Part shown: piece after piece, positions 46,101 through 59,900 of the stretch | How the letters are laid out: the number at the start of each line of letters is the position of its first letter | How positions within the stretch are numbered: position 1 is the first letter of the stretch | Source of the DNA: Bugulina stolonifera | Taxonomy: Eukaryota; Bryozoa; Gymnolaemata; Cheilostomatida; Bugulidae | DNA: 64,000 bases | NCBI GenBank assembly: GCA_935421135.1 | Contig: OW285191.1 | Span: 16,074,700-16,138,699, forward strand | Direction of reading: 5' to 3' | Notes under the pieces: generated by a model | Seen by the model: the letters and a program-made list of their open reading frames with translations, nothing else | Databases searched by the model: none | Told to the model about the DNA's origin: nothing | Position numbers and translations under genes: made by a program

Positions 46101-47143
46101 GGGATATCCTGGAGTTGTCCAATTTTAATCGTATGATGTTGCTATATATTCATATCTACATTCTATTGCTCAAGTTTTCTATTTAGATAATTAGAATTTA
46201 TATATTGTTGCAGGTTGCTAAAGACTTAGGGCCTGGACACACTGTGGTAACGTGTATATGTGATACAGGCAGTAGATACTATGCCAAACTTTATAGCAAG
46301 GAGTTCCTACAGTCTAAAGGTAGGTCAGAACATGAAGTTAGATATTGAATATATTATGACCGCTTAGGCCTAGTCGCATAGCAATGTAATTGCAAACAAA
46401 ACGTGGAATGATAACTCTCACGAAATCTTACCGAAACGATAGCCTAGTCGCACAGCAAATGTTTAAATGTATTTTAGTAATGTCAGCCAACAAATTTCTT
46501 TGTGGGATTCGGTGCGGTTTTATCATCAAACAATAACAAAGGTATTTTCGGTTTGTTTTCGTAATGGGAAAATAATAAAGATGATCTAGTCTTAATTACT
46601 CGGATCCGGTTTATTTATTTGGAGATTTTGTACTGATTGGCCAATCACCGAAGAAACCATCCATTATGTCATGAAATACCAAATATCATCATATACATGT
46701 ACATGAACAAATCCATCACTCTTCTACCTTTCCTCAACCTATTTTATTTCACAATATAAAACCACTAGCAGTACCTGATTGACTCCTCTCTGCTCTCAAA
46801 TCAGTTGCTGTCAGTATCAAATACTAAATTCATGTTGAAATATTCTGAGAAAACCAGGTACGATGCGGTCAAGCAAAATAACAGAACTGTGTTACAACCC
46901 AAGGGAAGATAATGTTTATATTTTTGATGTAACATGTATAAATTTTAAAGCAGCAAAAATGCACTAATATTGTACTACGTTATATATATACTATGAAATG
47001 GCTCTACTGATGATCAATACTAGTTGATGGAGTTGCTGTCCCATGATTTGCAGGGGATTGTAACTCCAGAGACAACTATTATCTTCTGTTTTTCAGGACT
47101 GCTGGACTGTATACCTGAACCATACCAGAGATCACTTCATTGA
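43111..47143 (+). CDS. Cysteine synthase (O-acetylserine sulfhydrylase family)
   Basis: Nine exons: 43111-43206, 43543-43726, 44101-44210, 44383-44587, 44985-45100, 45464-45622, 45911-45985, 46214-46319 and 47097-47143; 1098 nt, 365 residues. It is a PLP-dependent beta-family enzyme of sulfur assimilation. [10 protein letters not shown] opens the fold, and NGGGSVKDR carries the Schiff-base Lys74 (usual form NPGGSVKDR, with Gly for Pro here). TAGNTG (101-106) binds the substrate carboxylate and GTGTGGT (208-214) the PLP phosphate. The first exon (32 residues, many Arg/Lys/Ser, no acids) looks like a mitochondrial presequence. The middle motif [20 protein letters not shown] matches the fungal mitochondrial-type cysteine synthase branch better than cystathionine beta-synthase; there is no heme or CBS-pair domain. 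Acceptor substrate (O-acetylserine or another) is inferred. Confidence 0.9.
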
Positions 47144-47978
47144 CCATAGTACTGCTCATCTATGTAGACCAAGTAGCCAAGTATAGAATGCACATTGTAC
47201 AATATTTATAACTAACACTGTTCTATGTAGTCAGATTAATAACATAACTAGAGTTATCTCTTCTCTCTATACTATTGGTTGGATTCTAGTCTGGCATTCC
47301 ATAAGCTACCTTGATGGTTATGTGATTATAATAATACCAGTCATTGTAAAGAGATATTTATTATTTTAGGGAATGATCTGTTATTTCAATTATTTTGAAA
47401 TGCAAGTGAGCACAACTCCGATAATCAGCAGTATACCTCAGTGCTAAGTATTAATGATTCCTTTACTGTATCTGTTCAATATTATATTTTGTTACATGAT
47501 TTTTCCAAGCAAAGTTTAGAATAAAAAATTATTCACAGCACAGACACCGTAGTTTAGTCTCCATATAATACATTGTACATCAGTTGGACATGCTGATCAG
47601 AACTGCTTCACAATTAATTATTACAAATGCAATAAAGTTGATGATGAAAAAATAGTAGGAGATGAAGTAAAATATATTATTTGACTGGGCATCTACATAA
47701 AATGCAGTATCTTAACTATATTATAATAAATACATGTAGGTTAAAACGACAATTATTAAAACAGGCTGCTACCCAGTACATACAATGTATATACCATGTA
47801 CTGCTATAGGTTACTATTGTTAAAAACTTGGGACGGAATGGAAGAGTAATTGAAGTAAGGCACGCCTTGCATAATATCTCTCAGGCAGTTTCTGGCTAGT
47901 TATATCCATCAACATATTATCTATATGAATATAGAATATGTTTATGACATACAAATATGATCAGTTTGATTGGTTTAG
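47144..47978. other. Convergent 3' spacer
   Basis: Between the ends of the cysteine synthase (+) and SPATA7 (-). AATAAAAAATT near 47520 may serve as a polyadenylation signal for the former. No gene. Confidence 0.5.
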
Positions 47979-50900
47979 CTAAAAGTCTTCATCGCTACAT
48001 TTATCAGAGAAGTTGTCATTGTAGTCCTCTACGTCATCGGACACCTGTGACAAGGCCTTATATGTTAGGTCAAGGTTCTTGGTCTTAGCGAACATAGTCG
48101 TCTTGCCAAACTCTATGTTAGATTCTAGGTCTTCCCTCTCGTCCTCTACAGATGACTGCCGAGATGAAGACTTGAGTTTTCCATCTGTAGACACCCGATC
48201 TGACTGCCCTTGGTGAGTGCTATCTTCAGAGAATCTGCGTGACTTAGATTTGTAGACACTTCCCACTGAACCTTGACTTGGAGTGCGAGATTTCTCTTGA
48301 GTAATACCATTTCCTTCGCTAGCATAATTGACCTTGACGCTAGAAGTGTGGCGTGGAGAAGGCACAGGCGTGGCATCCTTGTCTTCTACCCGACTATTTC
48401 TAGACTCAACCGATGTCTGACGAGACGCACTATGTCTTGAAGATGACTCATGTGTAGACTGTCTGGGTAGTGGCTTTGGTACAGTACTTGCCAGAGCGTC
48501 ATCTTTGTAAGTTGAGCTTCTGGATGCTTTACTGGTGTGAGAGTTGACAGAGAGCTTGTCAGCTTGATCTCTCATGGCTACAGTCTCTCCGTATACAGCT
48601 AGAGGGTCAACCGAAGACTTCTTAGATACCTTGTCTGATGTATGTGAGCTAAGTGTAGATTTGATCGACATTGTCTCCATGCCACCTTTCCCTTCATCCA
48701 GGTGTTTATCTCCAGCATCATCAAAACCTAAATGTTTACCATTAATAAGTCAGCACTAAACAGAGCAATGTTTCCAATGAAGACACATAAGTTATTCAAC
48801 TGTTGATAGGAATAAGCAATACACCCACTATGAAAACTTACAAATGGAAGTCACTAGCAATAATGAATGGAACGCAGTTCACGATGCCACTTTACTTGAG
48901 ATTTGAATTTGTCCGACCAATTTTACTGGGTTCCATTGTTGAATTTAACGGTATGCTTTTTTGTTTGCTTTAACTATGACAAAGTGGTAACGTAGCTGAA
49001 ACTAAAAGTTGTTTAAAAATAATCATATATAAATAAAAAGAACAATGTAAATGAAATTAATTTAAAAAACTGACCTCCATCTTTTAAAATTGAACCTTCA
49101 AACAATGTAATGTGACAGTAAAACCACTTTCACACTAGTGACATGGTATATCGCAATTTTTGCATGCCTTTACACTGCATGCTTTTTTCTGATAAAACAC
49201 AAACATTCAGATTAAGTCATCCTGCTAAAGTAGCTACATACAGGACGTTTAGTGAGGGTTGATGTTCAGCATGTGAGTTCATCTGTAGGCCTACATGTAT
49301 ATACACTATAAACTGCACTATGCAACTTTGACCATTCAACATATTCTGTAGTTGTCATACCCTTGTTGTTCATAAAGCTCCCAAATAAAGGTAGTAGTAA
49401 CTCACTGTGTCTATGAATTATCAATCAAGTCTTGCCATTGGGGTAAAATGAAGTATAATAAACTATAATAAAGTACCACTGGGCTGAACTGCATCCTTTA
49501 AAGGAGTTTCTATTCCCAAACAATGATGAGAAGATCACCCCACCCATGACTCTACTTACCAAGTAAATCCACAAGCATATCGTCCATACTCTTATGATCT
49601 GCGGTGTGCTTACTGTTAGCCTTAGAACCCTTAGCTGTGCTAGACTGTGAGTGAATTGAACTAACTGAGGCTGTTTTCTCGGACACCTCTGCAATATCTG
49701 TAAGGCTGATCAAATCTTGAGTATTAGCAGACTGATTTTTGTTCAGGGTAGACATGTGGTTACTAATATCTACAATAGAGATATCTCATATGTAACCACT
49801 AGTATACATACATATTTATAATCTTACACATATACATATATGTGAACATGAATGCTGTAGCAGTCACTTGCACATCTTATAAAATATACAACTCACTATG
49901 GAGTTGCGTTATCCTGTAAATAAAACATCCATCAAGAATATCCTATGCGTGTAAATGTCATGTTATAATGTAGATTACATAATTATATACATGCCCAACT
50001 TCCAATTATGCTACTCTATAATGATGAATAATAGATGTGAATGCACATGGGGGTGTTTTGGTGAATTATTTTCGACCAAGTTTTGCAACGGTTTTATTAA
50101 GACGATGAGGAACAGTAAAGCTCCTCATTAACACCCTCATTACGACCATAACCTATTAAAAAAAAACTATAAAACAGAGAATTCCAAGACAGAACGGAAT
50201 ACCTCTAGGTTCGTATGTGGGATAATCTGTAGATGCTTGATAGCCATTAGCATCACCATATCCTCTGATACTTTTCTCCTTGCTTGTACCCCCAACCTTT
50301 ACATTCCTAAACTGTGATGGATCTCCAGTGTAACCAGTAGTTTTAGTAGATGATCTAACTTGGGGTCTTGAGCTACCCATCCCCACATCATTGGGATCTT
50401 CTCTGTATGAATCATGGGCTGGTATTCCTAAGTCCTCTCTTAGATTGTCTAACATGCCACGCATACGATCCTAGAATGTGGATATAGGCAACATAAAATT
50501 TCAATAACATTACACAAAATGATGAGGAATGTCAAAATTTAACCATTCTTACATCACTTGCTTAAATTTTAAATCACGTTCAACTATACATTGTATAATA
50601 CTAGACAATTAGTGCCTTCGTGACCTAGATTTCAAGCACAGCCAACTTGCTAAAAATTTTTCCAGCATTCATTTGTGAAAGAGTTGCAAACACACCGGGC
50701 TGGGCCAAAAGCAAAATCCTCATTTTCATGCTAAGAAGTCAGGTGTGCCGATGAGGTAGGAGTGGTTTCATCTGGCCAAGCAAAATCAAAGTCAATAACC
50801 CTCTTGGCCTGGGCTGGATGGCCATCTTGTGGTTTTTATTTGCGACCCAGGTCTGTCCAAGAGGTCGCGAAGACACTAATTATTTAACAGTTTTCAAACG

Positions 50901-53900
50901 TACTATGCAATAATAAATGGTTTACCTCATCAAGCCTTCCTTTGTTCTTTTCTACATGCTCTTCAAAAACATTACGCAGCACTCTGTTTGTAAATATACC
51001 TCTTGTCAACACATCATTGGTTACTTCTCCAATAAAGTCAAGATAACACAACTCCTCTTCCCTGGAAATACATTAATACTATTGTCATAACATGTAAAGG
51101 AGGTTCGGTTTATTTTTGGCCGAAGAATCAAAAGGCACACCGTTTGTTTCCCCAGGCTAATATTGGTGTCTTTAGCTTCCCCCTGGCACCACAGAACCCT
51201 GTTGTAATCGGTTAGCATCAAATACAATGACTTCCATTATAGAATTTACTAAAAGGCTGTTTTTCTGGCTGGATATTAATCAAGGCCACCAGTGTACTGG
51301 CACTATAACTAGCTCATGAAGCTAAACCCATGAGCTGTGTCGACCTACGGAACCCGAGACCAGTAGTGTGACCAACCCTTCAGACAGGATTGATAAGGAA
51401 CACCGTTTAGCTAACAGCATTTGCATCACAAAATCCACAACTTTATGTGAAAACCCACACTATACTGAATGTAGTTTCTACTCATAGGAAATGTATCTGC
51501 ACTCAATAATTCAATGGTATTTCAAGACGTGTTTGGAGAGACTACTGTACGTTGCATGTCATACCAATAAGGAACGGATTGACAACTCCACACAATATTT
51601 TCATATAGTCATTACACACAATTTTTAAAGTATATATGATGTTATTTTACACAAAAGTTCTTGAAAATTTCAACAAAATTATACTTTCAAAACTTTCTTG
51701 GTCTTTGAAATCTGTTTTCCAAAGCAAGGTGCCGACAACTCCAAACTGGACAATCTTGGTGCATCTCCAAGCAAAGCATGTCAAAGAGACAGTTGATCAC
51801 TACTAAATAAACACTGTTTCCTCACCATGATCTTGGGCGACCGTATACATTTCATACTACTGCTATGGTAAAAGTTGAAACATATAAAGTAATGGCTACT
51901 CATATTATAATATTGTATCAAATGTTAGACATAAGAAAATTAAATAACTTACAAGTAGATACAGTGATGAAGCCCTACAGCAACAGGTTAATGTGTCTTC
52001 TGAGATCAAAATATTTATTAATAAAATAAAGACAAGCACACCAGAAAGAATTACAGCTTAATATTCTTATGGATTGTTATATATAATAAAACCAAATTGC
52101 ACAAAATTTACGAAGCAAGTTTACATCTCAGTTGGACAGCTTTGTGGAAACTTTCTCCTGATAAGATAGTATTGTTTAGGTTCAGTAGTTCCCCTGTCTG
52201 GTGGTAGGAACTTTTTATATCCGAGTATGATGTAGGGATGGCCAGATATCGCTCTGCTATTGCACTAAGATGAGGGAAGTTTGACTCGTTGGCTTGCCAA
52301 TAATTCATGACATCACAGTCCTCCATCATCAGCGGCTCATCTAGGTATCGCAACACTTCAGAAGCGATTGTGCCGGCCTGTAGGGACTCGGGTTGCTGCT
52401 TCAATATCCTTGTAAAAAAACCACCAGATTGAAATGGTTCGGAAGTTTTACAATCTCCCTCTTCAGTGATATCTGGTTTGCAACATTTCAGGTTTTTTAC
52501 CAACTCAATAAAACTTTTTTTGAAGTAACTTTGATGCTCATTGTCACACCACTGCAGTTTAAATCGAGGGTCAAGAATTGTAGCTATAGTGTAAGCATTC
52601 TCTCTGTCATTGTCAATCTGGGAGGTGGCTATTTGGAACTGATGGGACAGTTCAGTTACAAGATTGAAATCTGAATAAGCCTCCTGGAAATCACATAATG
52701 CAGCCTTAAGCAACTTGATGGAGGCAAAGGCCAAGCTGCATGTTACTGAATTTGTACTTCGAACTCGCTTAGCTACCTCCTGAAAGGGTCTCAATACTTC
52801 TACAACCTTTGAGATTAGGAGAACATGTTCGTTTATAATATATCCTCTGAGATCAACAGAAGTTAACTTTCGTTTATTAGATTGGTAGGCCTGAACTATC
52901 ATCTCCAGAAGACCTAGATGCTCAAACCATGCCATCGTTTCCAACTTACTAACATCTTGTTCCCATTCAATACCAGGCATATTGAGAAGAATTACTGCAC
53001 TGTTAATGGCCTCAATGAGCTCTGGACCACAGCTAAGTACTGCCACAATAACAGCTTTATCCAGAAGTCTTGCGTATCCACACTGCTCAACTGGTAAGGA
53101 CACATTGTCACTTTCAGTGGAAGAATCTGAAGTTACAAATCCTGGTAGTGGACACACCTCATTCAAATGATTGACAGTTAGAAGTATATTTGTGTCATCT
53201 ATGGAAAGCTGATTCAAAGTCAGCTTCTGCTGCTCTGCCATTTTGTCATTATTTTCCAAAATATCAGCATCTATGGAGGAACTGCCGAGTAGCATATGCT
53301 TGTACCTCCAGTTTTCAATGTAATGACATACGATGGTTAGTTGAACAGACTTTAAGTCACTTGGCTTCCATAACTCTCGAGACACACACATGCTGCTCAC
53401 AGTTTTTAACTCATCCATCAACTGAACTTTATGAAGAGAGAACTTGAAGTCACAAAATCTTGTGAGTTCACCGAGAGAAGGCAAACGATATTCTGGATTG
53501 AGAAGCCGAAGAAATCGGACAAATCTCGGACTGTTCACCAACTCCATGGAAAGCAGATCTCCTACAAGTCATTGAAACATTGCGTGATGTGCATGTTACA
53601 TTGTACAATAACAAAGATGCGTAATGTTTCATTTCAAAACTATGTCACATTGGTCTTGTATGCTAGTGCAGATGGGGGGGGGGGGGGGGGGCACTACTTG
53701 AGCACAGTTTGGACCACAACCTTCTTTACTATATTATATACATATACAATATAATGGGGTAAGTCTATTGAACTATCATTGGAGATGGATAAGAAGTATT
53801 GATTTGCTGTGCTGATCTGTTGAATAATGAACACCTATTGAACTTTCATCCAGCTACTCTAGCAATAAGCCAATAGTACATTTCAACTGTTTTCAATATT

Positions 53901-56900
53901 TTTTGAATTGTTAATTTGTGAATTCTAAATTGGTTATTTTTCAGTAATAGCAAAAAGATAGATAGCAATGTGCACTATAATACAGTTATGTAATACATGT
54001 AGGTATAATTTAGGAGGTATAATAGGTCTGCACTGAAGTAGTTGTACCAGAACCCTACAGAATGTAAAATAAACTCATACAGTGTGTAGGCTGTAACACA
54101 AATAGGAAAAAGCTACAATTTTCTCTGAAGTATCGGCTGTATCACCAATATGCAATTATATGCATGATATCCAATTATAGCCCCCTCTTCTTTATATAAC
54201 ATCCATCTAAATAATTAACCTTTGGTTTGGTCAATTTTTTATATTACTTTTTTTGGAGATGGAGGTTTAACCTACATTGATAAAACACACACTATATTTT
54301 CACCATGGGATTAGATTTACATAGGATTCACTTATTTATAACTCCCACAATAGTAAAGACAACTTGCTAAATGTACTTACAGTCCTGACTAAGAACCTGA
54401 AGCTACCTTCCAGGTTACTTTACTTACTGGCTGTGTAAGAAGTGAGGGTACACAGTAAATGCTCAGACTGAACTGGGACAGGACAAACAGATGCCAGTCA
54501 TTAAAATAAATCATCAATCTTGAGGTATACAAGATATAGAAGACAGCTAATATTGTAATCTACTTACCAATAATGAAGTTGAGCAAAGCCTCTGTTTGTG
54601 AGTGATGTTGAAGGCTAGAGCTGATACCTCCTCCTAATTCTAAAGGTAGCTCATGAGCCTGGGAAGTTGTTTCGTCTGGATCCGGTTTCATAGATGGAAC
54701 TCGAACTGACCCGTCAGTAGTTCCCTGTACGGTTGATGTAGGTATGTGGCGGGGCATCAAATTGAGGGATGCTGAGTGACTAGACCCAGGTTCTTGCCGA
54801 AAGAAATCAATGTTACCAACAGTTGGCGAGGTGCTAGGTCTTGGACTTGGCATTACACCAACAAGCGATGCATTAGGTTCGTCCAATGAAGCAATGGATA
54901 ACATAGGTTTTTCTTCTTCACTATGACTTAGTGAGGTTGATGGTGCCTTACCCGATCGTGCCAGATAGTCACTATAAACATCTGGATGACTGTTTTTAAT
55001 GTGAGATGTGAAATTTGATGTTACTCTGGTCGTTCCGCTGATAGTTTTGTGACAAGTATTGCAGGTAGCCCGAATAGAACTTCTTCTTGCTTCCTCAGTT
55101 ACAGCTTGGGATTTATCGCTATTATTTACAATTGATCCAAAATAATCCAATATCTTCACTTTAGCACGTTTATTGTAATGCTCCATGTTAAATATTGCTT
55201 TTTGAGACCCTCTGACTGAAAATTCTAGTTACTAGCATTTACCACATGACTTGCAATGCATGTTTATTACTACTAATGGACTTTTCTATTGAACTACTAA
55301 ATGTAAATGACTGAACTCCCATTGGCCAGTTAGGGATGACTAGCATTGCTATATTGCATTAGAAACTATCCCCCCAGTAGTCAATGTTGATTGAAGAATG
55401 TACACTGCATTCTAATACTCTAATGCGTAAGCTATTGTCTTGCTCAATGGTGCGTGGCAATATAATGCCATACTATTCAATACCTATAAAACCAAGAGAG
55501 CATTGAGCAAATAGTACACTGCAGCTGCTAGTTAGTCTGCTAGTTGATATTGCATGTGCATATTCTAAGCAGTGAAACAGTTGAGCATGAATTGTAACCT
55601 GGGGCAGAACCAAAATAGCAATAGTACAATTATTATTCTATCCTACATTGCTAAAAACCCTACCTTTATTTTATTACATAATGAATTATATTAGCAATTG
55701 TAGGAGTGGTCCATAAATTTCAAATTTGACGGCATAAACCAAATATCATAACATTAAATTAATATCAAGACTTGATTGGGCAAAATTCTAGGTTACTCCT
55801 TGTGAATTATCATTTTGTAAATATAGGGCTGGTAATTCAAGTATTTCGATCCAGAAAATATTCCTCTGCTATCAAGGAATTTTTTTAAATTGTTTTACGC
55901 TTTGAGTCCACATCTTTAAGGGCAGTGTTTGAAGTTTGGTTATATGGGAGTATACGGTATGTACCCACCTCAATTTTAGTGGTTATACGGCCAGCAGGCG
56001 TGTACCCTCATTTTAATAGCTAGTTTTCCCCATACAATAATTGCTGTGGACCTGATAGTGTAGTGCTAAGGTCTTGAGTTCAATTCACACCAGAGCATAA
56101 CTTTTTTCATTTTAGTAATTCACTAATTTCTTAGCTATACAATTCTAATCTGTAAGATTGCATGTACCGTGTACCCACCTCAATTTTTCCACTTCGAACA
56201 CTGTTTAAGAGGAATAAAAAGAGGATGCAATAAAATTTTAGTGCTTGAATAATTCTACAAAGTCAAAGTTGCTCTCTCTCTCTTAGTGCCTATGGCTCAC
56301 AGAGCATACGGCAGATTAAGTCTCAAATTGACTTATGATAAACTGGTAATGCATTACGATGCTTAAGCTTTAGTGTTTATAATTCATACACCATCTAATA
56401 ATATAAGCCAATATGGCCACATGTGTAATCGGAAGATAGAACAAACATCTGCTGGTTTATGGAAGTGCAGGTGTAAAAGAAACTGGAAAAATAACTCTAA
56501 AAGACTAAATTTGCTTGCAAAAAGTATATAACATATTAACATATAATATATTAGTTGTGAAGTAAAAGAACTTACTCCTTCTGTATTTTTAGCCTTGTGA
56601 AGCCGTTTCTAGCAGGCATCTTAGCCTTTTGTTCCCTCTTAGCCAGTTCTTCATCTAGGGGATGGTAATCCTTGGATTCATGCCTAGCAGACTGTTCTTG
56701 GAGCCACTTCATGTGATCCTGGTCTATGCTTATGTCTAATTTAGGTACAGCTCCTGCATAACAACATTTATATATTACTATGGATACGCCCATTGGCTCC
56801 CATCAAACATTCCTCTAGAATAAGCTGATACCACCCTAACCATAGCATCATTGGGTAAAAGAGAACAGCTGTAAAGTTAACACAACTAAAAACACAAAAT

Positions 56901-59900
56901 GGTAATAAAGTTTGCTGCTGCTATTTAAATGCACCCGAAGCTAAGGAAAATGACAACTCCAAATTAGTCGCTGTTTTATGCTATAATACATTACTATATT
57001 TTAGACATAATATTACAAGGTATGCGGCACATTTACTTACTCTAGGCTGTTGATATATGTTATAAGTTTGGATTGGTTATAAATCTATAATTATATTGCA
57101 AATCTCTATAAAACCATTTTTCTTCTCTAAATATATAATTTTTTGCTTCCAGACTACACAACTGTTTTATTATGAACATTAATTCATCATATCATGTAGC
57201 CAAACATATTGTATCAATATTTCTGTATATACCTGACATAGTCATGCGAGTGGAGAAATCTCGACTCATCAGAGTTTCGTCCAATATCTCGGATTCCGTA
57301 GCACTCTGTGCGTAACCTCCATGAGAACGGGATGTTGGAGGGGATGAACCCTTCTTAGCCGGCCTGTCAATATACACAGTAGCTAATAAACCTGGTTGAT
57401 AGCAATGTGCACTTTGATATCTTCGATCCCTATATGATGGATATTCATAGCAATAGTATACTACATACATGTCGATATATACATTGATTCTGATACTTAT
57501 AGCAATAGTATACATTGATTCTGATCGACTGTAAACATAGCACCATAACTAAAACTTGGAAATATGCCAAGCAAGAGTACAGCATCAGAAAATATAGCTC
57601 ACCTGAAATGTTTTGTTTGACTGAGTTTGGAGGGCACATCCTTGTATTTGGAGTTACGAAGAGTACGCGGAGTAAAAGAGCGCTGAGGCTCACTGAATAC
57701 ATGTGTTCGTTTGTCTAATATGTCCGCTAAAATATACGTACTGTATAATCATTTTAGCTGGAAGTTATAATGTACATTGTGGTGTAACATGAAAGCCTAT
57801 TGATAATGAAAACAATTCAATGCAATTCTTTTTATGGTATAGAAATCTCCATAAAAATCCAACTTAATTGTTGTGAGCTGGTAAGCAAAGCAAGATTTTA
57901 TGTCAAAAACTTTCTCTTACAATGACAGAGCTAATTATGTACAGTAGATGGCATAATAGTTAGAACAAGACAACTCTAGTTGGATGAGTGACATTGAGTA
58001 TAAACTTACCTGACATATTCTTACGCTGCAAGGTGTTCATACTCATAGCTTCTGCCATTCCTCTACTTGTTCTCTGACCCGCCATACTTCCTGAACGTGC
58101 AGACATCCTACCATCTGTAGATCATAATAATACCGTACAACGCATTCAAGGGCACAGCACTGTATATACTGTGATATCAAGATTTGGGACTAGCAATAGT
58201 GAATTATCATTACAATAAAAAGCAGTATCAGAATTGCTGTTTAAAATAAGAATTGTAGCGTCTAAAACAGTCAAACACACACACACGATGATGTATCGCT
58301 GTGTGTGTGTTTGGCTGTTTTAGACATTACAATTCAAAGTTAATTTTGCACATGTACTAAATTAACTTTGGGAATGCATTGTCAACATGAAACAAAAATA
58401 TATATAAAGTCTAACCGTGTGGTATATCGGTCGTTCCATTCAGCATCCGATCAATTCTCTCCGAGTCTATCGTGTCATTCACCATAGCATTGATACAGTT
58501 TATTTCATCCTGTGTGAAATCCTGATAATCAACATCGTCCATTGTAAACGGCTGTAACACAAAGAGGAAAAATGTTGGGTAATCAAAGTTTGATGCAGTA
58601 ATTCTACTAGTGAAAAATACCTCCACATGAGAAAACAGAGCAGAAATACTGCGTAGTGAGTCCAATCTTATAAAGATGTCAGAAGGCAACTGGGACATAC
58701 AATTTGCCTTTCTTCTGCACATCAAAAAGCTTTTATAGTATTAGTTTGCTAAAAAAGCAACATCAGAGTTGTGTTATTCCAGTATACACTTTCCTAGAGT
58801 TATACAAATCTTGCAAAATAACAATTACATGAAAACAGTAATTATTCAAGTTTCAGGGATTCACTTTATTACTATTCTTTAAATGGTATGGCTAAACAAT
58901 ATTTTGCTGATAAAGCAAATAATCTACCTCCAAGTTAGCAGGGGTATATGTAGCCCTCATAGCCCCAGATCTCGCGCTACCTGGGCGGGAGTTACGAGCA
59001 CTGCTGGGTTTAATACCAGTCGGTCGTTTTGAAGATCCCATCTTCTTTCCAGTAGCTATTATAGAGTCTCTGACTTGCCTATCCCGCACTGTAGCAAAGA
59101 GTTTAGTTAATACAACATTAAATAAAATATAATATGTTGACATCAATTTGTTTTAGACGGGCTGTTTGAACTGTGTGTTACCATCACAACCATGTATGCA
59201 GCAGAAATATCATGGATGACTCATCCATGGAATAGAAATTATTGCAGCTGCTTCTACTTATATGTTGTCACATGGATAAACTGATAAGCTTGGAAACAAA
59301 AATGACATATTCTTACCCTTCTGACTGCTTAGATAAGCCTTTGGCACAGATGAGTCAACAGCAGCTGTAATAAAAGTTGTACTTTATGAAACTAAATCAG
59401 TAGGAGTTCATAATGTAGAGTATTGGATATTTCTATCACACAATATTCCAACAGTTGTAAAAAGAATAGGCTACGGTACCAGTCTCATTTGTTAAATGAT
59501 TTTTTGCCCTTTGTCACCATATTGTCAGACAAGCATAACCAATCAATATCGTCCTTGTATTATGTACATGTACATTTCTTAGTTCATTTTTCTCATAAAC
59601 GTGGTAGATGGTAAAATAGTCCGAATTTAGAATACTTACACTTAGCATTCAGTAGTTTCTTATAGTGAGCATTCATATGGTCAATGACTAAGTCCTGGGA
59701 TACACTCTTCCCACTGGATGGGTTTAAGGCTGCAGAAAATAAAATATGTCTGCTAGTATATGATTGTAAAAGCACTACAAGTGCAGTACAAATTTACCAG
59801 TACATGAAACAGATAAGAATGAATTCATGTACTTACGGCTGCTTTTCAATGCTAGGTTCCCTTTTAGTGCTGGCCTCCCTGAACCTATAAAATATGAATA

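Noticed and set aside
43111..47143. Assignment as cystathionine beta-synthase
   Set aside because: No N-terminal heme-binding region and no C-terminal CBS-domain pair; motifs match cysteine synthase.
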